From: Paenarthrobacter sp. A20
GTDB lineage: Bacteria > Actinomycetota > Actinomycetes > Actinomycetales > Micrococcaceae
Assembly: GCF_024168825.1 (NCBI RefSeq)
Contig: NZ_JALJWH010000001.1
Coordinates: forward strand, 4,774,001 to 4,838,000
Direction of reading: 5' to 3'
DNA: 64,000 nt
Under the pieces are notes generated by a model. It ran no database searches. It was given only the letters and a program-made list of their open reading frames with translations, and was not told where the DNA came from. This document shows positions 8,848 through 16,554 of the stretch, piece by piece (the stretch's first letter is position 1; each line of letters opens with the position of its first letter). Both the position numbers and the translations under genes were made by a program.

Positions 8848-8887
8848 AAAGGCGTCTTCTACCCGTGACCGGGTGGAAGACGCCTTT
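8848..8887. terminator. Bidirectional terminator between convergent genes
   Basis: An 18-bp near-perfect stem (8848-8865 with 8870-8887, one T.G wobble) starts with AAAGGCG and ends with CGCCTTT. It lies between the stop of the DUF4434-like gene and the stop of the last gene of the minus-strand glycan operon. Confidence 0.9.
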
Positions 8888-8906
8888 GTAGTTCCAGCAT
8901 TAGAGA

Positions 8907-11456
8907 CTAGTGGGAGAACGTGCCGTTCCCCGAGCCCCAGGCAGACGTGGAAACGGTCACCAACGAATTCACATTCTCCAAGGCGGCCACCCACTCCAAA
9001 TTGCTGACCTCCGCCGAAGGAAATGCTCCCGGGCGGACCTTCAAGGACTTGGAAGATGGAAGAATCGCGAAGGATACTTCAGGGCTCTTCTGGTTCTTGG
9101 GAACGTGGATCCGCAAGTTCCGCGTTGCCGGAGACTGCTTCAGCACCTCTGTGTATGCGGTGGAACCGCCCACACTGACTATGAGCTTGTAAAGCCCCGA
9201 TGACTCCTCACTGACGCCGTGTGCAACCGTCGCCACCAAATCCGTGCCCTTGCCCTTGATACGTTCATGCGTTACTGCAACGGATCTCTGGTCATGACCC
9301 AGGGTCCAGCTAGGGTTCTGCTCGACGGAAGGAAGTTCGCTCGCCTTTTGTTGGGTAGCGGACTCAATTGTTTCGTCGACGAAGATCCGCTCCAGGAGCC
9401 CGTTGAACCTTTGTTCTGCATTCAACGGTCCCAACACCGTTGCTCGGGCCGCAGCAAGAATTCTTGAGGTGCTCGAATTGGAAGATGCAAGCCTGGCTAG
9501 TTTCATCGCCAGTTCGCCCTTCTCCCTCACCGACACCGATGCTGTACCAGCGGGGCAAATATTCATGGTGCCGACACCGCGGGGAACTACCACCAAAGAA
9601 CCCGATGCCAGGGCAAACGGCAGGGCCTCCGAAGGCAGGGGACCAGGAATGCTGGCATCGAATGGTGCGACAACAACAGTGGCTTTCAGGGCTGCGGCCA
9701 AGGCCTCAAGGTCGTTGAATTCCTGTGGTGATTCCTCAATGAACAGCTCTATCGAAGGCCAATCGGCCAAGTCGCGGAACGCGGCAGCCTGCTTAGTGAA
9801 ATGTAGCCTTCTCTTACCTGCAACTACTACGCGTTGTTGGCGTTCGCGAACTCGCTCCGTTGCCATCCGGAAGGAACGGTCTGCAAGGTGTGGGAGGTAC
9901 TCGACAGTCTCGAAACCGTCACCCACCAACCCGGCGGCAACGGTTTCGTTCAGGACGCCTAGGTAATCCACTCTGGACGCCAGGCGCTTAACTTTCTCGC
10001 TGCTGTTGGGATACTCAGCACCGATTACTGCCAACCTGACACCCGCAGCGAGAAGCTGATCTCTCCCCGCTTGTGTTATTCCACAGTCAAGACCAGAAAC
10101 GATCAGAAGCTCGGGCAGGTTCTTCACGGACTGAATAAACTTTGCAGCGTTGATGACGAATTTGAACTCACCATTGGGGTCCGGTACCAAGACGCTCTTA
10201 TATTTGGCAAGGTCCAACGCTTCCACGTTGTGACCAAGTGTTTGGAGTGCACGCATGGCCACGGACGATGTTGAGGTTACTCTGCGGAACCCGACGCCAA
10301 GAACGGCAACAGAGCGCGCTGGTGAAGGGGCACTGATTTCAATGAGCTCCCGCGCGGCTGGGAGCTCCCCTGAACCCAATGGCTCGGCTCGCTCGCGGCC
10401 AGCCTCGATAGCGTCAAACTGCGTAAACCAGAGACTACGCTCCGTGGCATCCAGGCCCTTCCAGGAATCGTCCGAAAGCACGGACTCCAATGCCATGACG
10501 CGGGCAGCGGCAGAGTAGTTCCGAAGGAACCGATCGTGTGTCGATCGGCTCAAATCCTCCAGTGAAGGAGATGCAAGCACAGACTGAATCTTGGAATCCA
10601 GCTGGGCAATCGAATCAACGCAAATTATTTCAGGGAACGATGCCAAGTCTTCGGCGTCTGGTACGACAGACACAATCGGAATACCCATTGCCGCGTATTG
10701 GATAACTCGGCTCGGATACTGGAAGAAACCGAGCTTGTCCAGGCCGTCAAACCATGTTTCAAGGCCTTGGTGATCCCGGAAGTACTGAGGGATATTGATT
10801 GCAAGGGCAGTTCTGGCACCGGCCTCCACTACTTCCTCATCGCTATCCAGGAAGCCACCACCGATGTGATAGTAGTCCCGCCCTACGTTGCCGTGGATCC
10901 GGATACTTGACGACAGCGAGCCGAGGTCGAAGTACCTGGTGCGGCGAACTTCGTCGTGGACATTGCCCAAGAACATAGCGTCCGATTCCCTTGGCTGTGA
11001 ACCAAAGACGTACGGAAAGGCAGTTTGATCTGTCCAGAATGGGAAGTTCACACCCGTCGGTCGCCCGAACATCGATTCGTAGAAATCCAAGACCCTGGCG
11101 GTTCCGCAGTGCAGTACGACGTCGTAGCTTTCTACGACAGGACCATACGAGAGGTCCCACAGTACTGGGTCATCGGACAACCATGCCACCAAACGTGCAC
11201 CGGTGCGTTTAGCCCGCTCCAACAACGGCATGGGCAAACTGGCTGGTCGGAACACAAAGATCACATCGGGACGGAAGTCGATGACCTTGTCCAACGTGGC
11301 GTTGAGGACATGCAGTTGCCCCGGACCAGTGGCAAACTTGTACCCGTGTCCGACCTTGCCTGTGTTCAGCACAGTATGACCAGCTGCCACCAACGCCCGC
11401 TCCAGTGAGCTGGCAACGTGAGTTTCGACAATGCCATCAAATAAAGCAATTTTCAT
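8907..11456 (-). CDS. Tandem CgeB-like glycosyltransferase
   Basis: This 849-residue protein appears to hold two CgeB/DUF3880-type GT-B units. The first (about residues 1-345) begins MKIALFDGIVETHVASSLE and includes AWLSDDPVLWD, FLGNVHDEVR and the C-lobe motif FQYPSRVIQYAAMGIPIVS. The second (about residues 380-690) restarts with SVAVLGVGFRRVTSTSSVAM and ends with the matching block LPSEALPFALASGSLVVVP. The last about 130 residues look like a beta-rich accessory domain. No signal peptide is visible, so it is cytoplasmic. It is the last gene of the minus-strand operon, 9 nt after its neighbour. The donor and acceptor cannot be read from sequence. Whether both units are active is unknown. Confidence 0.7.
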   Translation of the reverse strand: MKIALFDGIVETHVASSLERALVAAGHTVLNTGKVGHGYKFATGPGQLHVLNATLDKVIDFRPDVIFVFRPASLPMPLLERAKRTGARLVAWLSDDPVLWDLSYGPVVESYDVVLHCGTARVLDFYESMFGRPTGVNFPFWTDQTAFPYVFGSQPRESDAMFLGNVHDEVRRTRYFDLGSLSSSIRIHGNVGRDYYHIGGGFLDSDEEVVEAGARTALAINIPQYFRDHQGLETWFDGLDKLGFFQYPSRVIQYAAMGIPIVSVVPDAEDLASFPEIICVDSIAQLDSKIQSVLASPSLEDLSRSTHDRFLRNYSAAARVMALESVLSDDSWKGLDATERSLWFTQFDAIEAGRERAEPLGSGELPAARELIEISAPSPARSVAVLGVGFRRVTSTSSVAMRALQTLGHNVEALDLAKYKSVLVPDPNGEFKFVINAAKFIQSVKNLPELLIVSGLDCGITQAGRDQLLAAGVRLAVIGAEYPNSSEKVKRLASRVDYLGVLNETVAAGLVGDGFETVEYLPHLADRSFRMATERVRERQQRVVVAGKRRLHFTKQAAAFRDLADWPSIELFIEESPQEFNDLEALAAALKATVVVAPFDASIPGPLPSEALPFALASGSLVVVPRGVGTMNICPAGTASVSVREKGELAMKLARLASSNSSTSRILAAARATVLGPLNAEQRFNGLLERIFVDETIESATQQKASELPSVEQNPSWTLGHDQRSVAVTHERIKGKGTDLVATVAHGVSEESSGLYKLIVSVGGSTAYTEVLKQSPATRNLRIHVPKNQKSPEVSFAILPSSKSLKVRPGAFPSAEVSNLEWVAALENVNSLVTVSTSAWGSGNGTFSH

Positions 11457-11465
11457 GATGATTCC

Positions 11466-13127
11466 CTAAACCGTCCAGGACGGATCTGAACTGGTAGATG
11501 CCTCACGAACGTTGAACCGATCCGCAATAGCGACCAGTTCCGAAGACTCATACACAGAGCCAGGTGCCAAGGCTTCCTGCACCAACAGCGGCTTCCAAGC
11601 GGCAGATGCAGGTGAAATCCATGCACCAGAGAGAACGCTGAAGCCCTCAGTGTCTTCTGGCCAACTATCACCGATATAGTCGCTATCGGCTTTCTTTGAA
11701 CTAGCGGTAACGGCTTTGCCTGTGATGCGCGGCTGAGCGTCGTGAAGTGTGTATAGCTTCAAGTCACCGACGTAGTTGGGGGCGTAATCAAAGGCTTCAG
11801 AGAGAACTGCCATGAACGTGGTTTCCGGCTGGAAGTTCTCGATATCTTGCGGAGTCCGCAGAATGATAGTCGCATCAGAAAGTCCTCTGCGCTGCAAAAC
11901 ACCCCGAATTTGGCTGTCCTCTGGACCAATCCGGCAGACCACAACGAGGTTTGCCAGCTCTACAGTCTGTTCTTTTGCTTGGCTGATAAGCCTGTCCAAG
12001 GATGCCAGCGAAGATGTAACCAAAACAGCGGTGACGTCCTCATGGGCGACCCTCCACTCAAGCCCTGCCATGGAGTAGATCTGCTGCATTCTGTGGGCGT
12101 AGGTGTGCTCCTGCAGGGTCCTACGCCATGCCTTGTGGGTCGCCCGCTCGCGGAATACGTCGTCACCCACTAGACGCCCGAGAACTTCTTTTGCCTCTTG
12201 CTGAGTCCGGACGGTGAAGACTTCGTCGGCGGCATAAGCCCCAGAAATGGCCTCTGACTCAACGCTGACCACGGCCGTCTTGCTGCTGCTGAGCTCAAAG
12301 ATTCGGCGCGCACACATGCTCTTAGACTGCGGGACGGAATTGACGTTAAGGAAGACCTTGTGGTGACCGTAGGCCCGAACCATTGCCTCATAGGGCAGGG
12401 ATCCCACCACGAACTGGGCATAGGACTCTGGGAAAGCGTAATTTGGATCGCCGCCCAGCGCCCGAGAATATATGGACAAGCCAAGTTCCGCCGATGGGGG
12501 AAACAAGAGATCCATTTGTTCCCGGCGCTCCGGGAATTTGTGTGCAAAGTACTGGCCAGCGAAAGCTATATTCCCAACATTAGCCTGAGAATCACGCAGA
12601 GGCTTATGAATGCGAGGCTGCGCGGCAAAAGGTAATGTTGCCACGTTTCCGTGGCCCGCAGCGGAAGAGTACGCCTCGATCAATGACTCCTCTGATGTGA
12701 GGATAACATCGAACTCCTTTGCTGCAGGCAGGAATTCCTCAAAGTGGGGCGGATCCTCTTTGTTCCAGAAGACGGTAGGAATTCCCTGCTGACGGCAGGC
12801 TTGTATCAACGCGTGGAAAGCAGGCCTAGGGCCGCTCGGACCAGTGATGTGGTAGGCCCAGTCGCCGTCATTTCCATTCCAAGCCGATTCGATCAGCATG
12901 ATGTCCGGGCGAAGACGCTCCAGCGCTTCGGAGTAGTCCCTAGTAGAGATCGGCCAGAGGCGTGCTTCCGGAGCGAAACACTGAGTGGAGAATTCGTCCA
13001 GCACCACGCCAACCGAAGGGAGGTCACTTGTGGAATCAGGTAAGGCGTAGGAAATCTCCAGGCCAAAGGAGTTATTAACAAGATTAAACAGGCCAAGGTG
13101 GACGTCGCTCGAGTTCATCACTTTCAC
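11466..13127 (-). CDS. CgeB-like glycosyltransferase with degenerate GT2-like C-terminus
   Basis: The 553-residue protein has an N-terminal CgeB-like GT domain (about residues 1-365) closely resembling that of the gene at 16555-18453: IESAWNGN, FWNKEDPPHFE, FAGQYFAHKFPERREQM, FLNVNSV and MCARRIFELS. The remainder aligns with the GT2 domain of the paralogue, but the metal-binding Asp run has become SEAFD (443-447) before the shared YxPNY motif. The later GEDTEF acid region is also gone. The C-terminal domain is therefore probably non-catalytic. The gene overlaps the upstream gene by ATGA at 13127-13124. Confidence 0.72.
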   Translation of the reverse strand: MKVMNSSDVHLGLFNLVNNSFGLEISYALPDSTSDLPSVGVVLDEFSTQCFAPEARLWPISTRDYSEALERLRPDIMLIESAWNGNDGDWAYHITGPSGPRPAFHALIQACRQQGIPTVFWNKEDPPHFEEFLPAAKEFDVILTSEESLIEAYSSAAGHGNVATLPFAAQPRIHKPLRDSQANVGNIAFAGQYFAHKFPERREQMDLLFPPSAELGLSIYSRALGGDPNYAFPESYAQFVVGSLPYEAMVRAYGHHKVFLNVNSVPQSKSMCARRIFELSSSKTAVVSVESEAISGAYAADEVFTVRTQQEAKEVLGRLVGDDVFRERATHKAWRRTLQEHTYAHRMQQIYSMAGLEWRVAHEDVTAVLVTSSLASLDRLISQAKEQTVELANLVVVCRIGPEDSQIRGVLQRRGLSDATIILRTPQDIENFQPETTFMAVLSEAFDYAPNYVGDLKLYTLHDAQPRITGKAVTASSKKADSDYIGDSWPEDTEGFSVLSGAWISPASAAWKPLLVQEALAPGSVYESSELVAIADRFNVREASTSSDPSWTV

Positions 13128-14080
13128 GTTCCAATCAATTCTGCGTGGTTGTACGATTTCGATATACTCTTCACGAAAAAGCGCGGGTGGGTCTGCAAAA
13201 AGGCCTGTACTGCGGGACGGACATCGATAGCCGTCGAGTCGACAATAACTACGGGCGTTTTGGGTCGGAGCCAGTTGAAGTAGAGGGCAGGGACACTGTT
13301 CGCCAGCGTCTCATTGGAGGAAATTCCGCCGAAGTCAATAACGACGATGTCAGCCGAATGGGCAGTGATGCCAGAAAGTGAGGCGGCCGGGACAGGGCTG
13401 GATGGCAGGAGTTGGCAACTTGCCGACTCATTGGCCTGGGTAGCACCTGAAACTGCGCGGAAAGCAGCCACTTCGCGATCCGACTCCACTAGCCCTGCCA
13501 CACGGGAAGGGCGAGGTTGGAGATGAGCCAAGCAGTTCGCAATCCATGCCGTTGAGATTCCAGATCCGACGTGCACTGCAGTAGTCGGCAAATGATGACT
13601 AAGGGCCTCAAAAATGCCGTTCGCGGCGGCCACCGAGATGTTACGGCCATCGGCGTGTCGAGTCATCCCAACCCAGTCGCGGATCTGTTCCGTTGGAAAG
13701 TGGAGGTCTGTTGCCGACGAGTGCTTGGGCTGGCCCGCGGCGGTGGCCAACTTAGCCACATCAGCGTCATTCAAACGAACACGCTTATCGATTGAGTCTG
13801 CCGACTTCGCAATACCCGCCAGGTGCTGGGTCTGTTCCGATGTTTTCTGCGTACTCTGCCGTACAGCTGCAAGCGAACGGCGAAGAGTAAACGTTCCTTC
13901 AAAAAGGACTGGAACGGCGATTGCTATACCTGTAATAACGAGAAAAATGCCCAGGTTTTTGGTTTCAACGAAGAAGATCAGGCCTCCGGCAAAAATCAGA
14001 GCACCGATCGCCAGACCCAGGATCCCTCTGGGCGTTCTTAAAAATCTAGCAAGCGGTGAGTCAATCTTGGGTCTTAACAT
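13124..14080 (-). CDS. Membrane-anchored protein with coiled coil and methyltransferase-like domain
   Basis: The 318-residue protein has two adjacent transmembrane helices (about residues 18-37 and 41-62), a helical, probably coiled-coil stretch rich in Gln/Ser/Lys (65-115), and a C-terminal Rossmann-like domain. The latter has VHVGSGISTAWIANCL, which resembles motif I of class I SAM methyltransferases, and a later VVIDFGGI strand. The usual acidic residue before GxGxS is His here, so SAM binding is uncertain. No family is recognised with confidence. It is coupled to the downstream CgeB-like gene by an ATGA overlap, suggesting the two act together. The 189 nt upstream (14081-14269) hold no convincing gene. 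Confidence 0.6.
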   Translation of the reverse strand: MLRPKIDSPLARFLRTPRGILGLAIGALIFAGGLIFFVETKNLGIFLVITGIAIAVPVLFEGTFTLRRSLAAVRQSTQKTSEQTQHLAGIAKSADSIDKRVRLNDADVAKLATAAGQPKHSSATDLHFPTEQIRDWVGMTRHADGRNISVAAANGIFEALSHHLPTTAVHVGSGISTAWIANCLAHLQPRPSRVAGLVESDREVAAFRAVSGATQANESASCQLLPSSPVPAASLSGITAHSADIVVIDFGGISSNETLANSVPALYFNWLRPKTPVVIVDSTAIDVRPAVQAFLQTHPRFFVKSISKSYNHAELIGT

Positions 14081-14269
14081 TCTGCAATGCTCCGTGAAGT
14101 CGTTTCGTGCATCGAACTGCTCTGGGACGTATTAAGTTTTCTAAGCCAAACCGGCGACCGACCGACCGAACGCGACTCACAATCGGCAACATCTGCCTGC
14201 AAATCGCACTCATGAAAGGCGTCTTGCTGTCCCGGGGCAGGACAGCGGACTGGCCAAGACGACGTACAG

Positions 14270-15178
14270 CTATTCGCGTACGCGCCTTCCTCGACTGGTT
14301 GCGGCATCCATTCCATCTAGATTCGGCGTGGTAAATCCGAGTCCTTTAAGTCCAGCAGCCCAGTCATCGCTTGCTGCAACATTCAAGACGTCGGTTATCA
14401 GTGCCTTGGGCGGAGCCGCATGACCGTCTCCCCAATCGTCCCCCATCAATTCAAATACAGCGTTACTGTAGTGCAAATTCTCAACAAATGGATCTCTGTG
14501 GCCATTGATGTGAAATGTGTCTGTGCTGTTTTGCATGTAGGCAACGGTGTTGTCTACTGGTTTGCTGTACACCTGAACCAGGTCCGTCGTAACGCTGTGA
14601 GGAAGCCTTTCCATGGCATCACTTCCCGTGACCTCAAAGCATGTCGCAGCAAAGTTGGCCACGGGATCGGGCTCATACCGAGCGATATTAGTCTGGGGAT
14701 TGGCCACGATCGCAAGTGAGCCCGCGAATTGGGACGAGTAATAAAGAGAAGCGAACCCGCCTCCAGAAGTCCCGAAGAAGACCAACTTCTCGCTGCCAAA
14801 AGACGAAACGATCTTAGCGATAATGTCCTGCAGAATTTGCTGGAGGCGTTGCTTCGAGTTTCCGGCATACCAGCCAAGGTTCATTGTTGAACTAATGATC
14901 AAGCTGGGATCGGATATGAAGATCCTGTTGACGTCCACATCGCGGGAGACTCCCAAGCCAGCGATCATTGGAAGTCTGTATTCCGGCCGGACGGCTCCAT
15001 GCAAAAAGACCGCAGTCGTCTTATGCCCACGGTTTTGGACCAAGACATCAATGGGCAGTCCACCATGGTCAATCACGTGATAGCCGCCAGTGATGCTACG
15101 GGCGGCCAGGAATGCCCCAATGGAGGGGTAGCCTGTGATCGCATGGACTTTGGGATCAATATTTCTTGCGCGGGTCAT
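14270..15178 (-). CDS. Alpha/beta-hydrolase-like protein of surface-glycan locus
   Basis: The 302-residue protein has an alpha/beta-hydrolase pattern: strand LVFF followed by the nucleophile elbow GTSGGGFAS (Ser138), and late His/Asp candidates in HINGHRDPFVENLHY. No signal peptide is seen. Remote relatives in glycan and accessory Sec loci (Asp2-like) act as glycan O-acetyl-modifying enzymes. Assignment to that role here is only an inference from the elbow and the neighbours. It sits between wecC (60 nt upstream) and the methyltransferase-like gene (189 nt downstream), all on the minus strand. Confidence 0.55.
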   Translation of the reverse strand: MTRARNIDPKVHAITGYPSIGAFLAARSITGGYHVIDHGGLPIDVLVQNRGHKTTAVFLHGAVRPEYRLPMIAGLGVSRDVDVNRIFISDPSLIISSTMNLGWYAGNSKQRLQQILQDIIAKIVSSFGSEKLVFFGTSGGGFASLYYSSQFAGSLAIVANPQTNIARYEPDPVANFAATCFEVTGSDAMERLPHSVTTDLVQVYSKPVDNTVAYMQNSTDTFHINGHRDPFVENLHYSNAVFELMGDDWGDGHAAPPKALITDVLNVAASDDWAAGLKGLGFTTPNLDGMDAATSRGRRVRE

Positions 15179-15238
15179 TCTCTACTCTCATGTCTATCGC
15201 TCCCTCAGAAGGCAAGCAACTCGAACCGTTGATGGAGC

Positions 15239-16534
15239 CTAGACTGCCGCCGCGGCTGGAGTGGGTTCAAGCGTCAGGGCACCCCGGGTATCAATGACAA
15301 TTTTGCCGGCCAGGAGTTCGGGCGATATCGCTTTGACGTCATCGTGATCAACCAAGACAACCACTACGTCAGAACGCTTCACGGACTCTTCGATCGATAC
15401 CAATTCAACGTTGTTGCGTCCAGCCAACTGCTTGGGCAATTCCTCGACGTGGGGTTCAGCGACGTTGATGCGGCGGTCCGACAGAGCTTCGGCCAAGTGG
15501 GCTGCAATCTCAATTGCCGGCGATTCGCGGAGGTCGTCGATGTTGGCCTTGAAGGCAAGTCCCAGGACCGAAACCTCGGCGGTGCCGGGAAGCGATTCCA
15601 GTGAAGCAACGACCTGCTGGAAAACCCACTCCGGCTTTGCATCGTTGACTTCGCGGGCAGTCCGAATGAGCCTGGACTCTTCTGGTGCAGCGGCAACGAT
15701 GAACCACGGGTCAACTGCAATGCAGTGGCCGCCAACGCCTGGTCCCGGCTGCAGGATGTTCACACGCGGGTGGTGGTTAGCCAAACGGATGAGCTCCCAG
15801 ACATCAATGCCGAGCTTATCGCTGATAACGGAAAGCTCGTTGGCGAACGCAATATTGACGTCACGGTAGGAATTCTCTACCAACTTTGCCATTTCTGCTG
15901 TAACAGCATCGGTGGTGAGGATTTCGCCTTGGCAGAACACAGCGTAGAGGTGTTTGGCAGTTTCGGCCGCCTCGGCCGTCATGCCTCCAACAATCCTGTC
16001 GTTGGTCACGAGTTCGATCATGACTCGTCCTGGCAGTACGCGTTCGGGGCAGTGGGCCACCAGGATTGCGGGCTTCGAGTCGGCACCGTCAAGGCTCAGA
16101 TCCGGACGCAGGTTCAGGATGTAGTTGGCCATGTGTTCCGTGGCGCCGGGAGGGGAAGTGGATTCCAGAATCAGAAGCTCCCCTCCTTGCAGCTGGGGTG
16201 CAATACCGCGCGCAGCAGACTCAATGTAGCTCAAGTCTGCCGAACGGTCTTCCCTAAACGGTGTAGGTACTGCCACGATGTAGGCCTCTGCCTGCGGGGT
16301 CGAGGTGCTGGCACTCAGGTTGCCTTGGCTTACCGCACCCGCCACGTGCACACCCAGGTCGGGCTCGACGAAAGGAACCTGACCTGCATTGACGGCGTCC
16401 ACCGTGCGCTGGTTGACGTCAACGCCGATGACCTCGACGCCATTTGTTGCCAAGATGGCTGCAGTTGGCAGCCCGATGTAGCCCAATCCGATGACGGCTA
16501 CGCGATTAATGGTGTTCAACGCAATGCTCCCCAC
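15239..16534 (-). CDS. wecC: UDP-N-acetyl-D-mannosamine dehydrogenase
   Basis: This enzyme oxidises UDP-ManNAc to UDP-ManNAcA with NAD+ in two steps via a catalytic Cys. The 431-residue protein contains the N-terminal Rossmann motif VAVIGLGYIGLPTA, the SerThr-rich ILESTSPPGAT, VAHCPERVLPG with MIEL, the central helix AELSVI-type NELSVISDKLGID, and the active-site block GPGVGGHCIAVDPWF. The C-terminal domain begins VLGLAFKANIDDLRESPA. The GTG at 16534 is a poor start without a ribosome-binding site; a TTG at 16519 is preceded by GGGGAG at a good distance and may be the true start. With wecB it defines a ManNAcA-containing polymer. Confidence 0.92.
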   Translation of the reverse strand: MGSIALNTINRVAVIGLGYIGLPTAAILATNGVEVIGVDVNQRTVDAVNAGQVPFVEPDLGVHVAGAVSQGNLSASTSTPQAEAYIVAVPTPFREDRSADLSYIESAARGIAPQLQGGELLILESTSPPGATEHMANYILNLRPDLSLDGADSKPAILVAHCPERVLPGRVMIELVTNDRIVGGMTAEAAETAKHLYAVFCQGEILTTDAVTAEMAKLVENSYRDVNIAFANELSVISDKLGIDVWELIRLANHHPRVNILQPGPGVGGHCIAVDPWFIVAAAPEESRLIRTAREVNDAKPEWVFQQVVASLESLPGTAEVSVLGLAFKANIDDLRESPAIEIAAHLAEALSDRRINVAEPHVEELPKQLAGRNNVELVSIEESVKRSDVVVVLVDHDDVKAISPELLAGKIVIDTRGALTLEPTPAAAAV

Positions 16535-16554
16535 ATTTGTGTTTGAGATTTTTT

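Noticed and set aside
14081..14269. Possible small genes in the 189-nt gap on either strand
   Set aside because: The frames are Arg/Ser-rich, overlap neighbours, lack ribosome-binding sites and have no recognisable content.
15725..16546. 273-codon plus-strand frame opposite wecC
   Set aside because: wecC has strong motifs on the other strand and this frame has none; it is a shadow.
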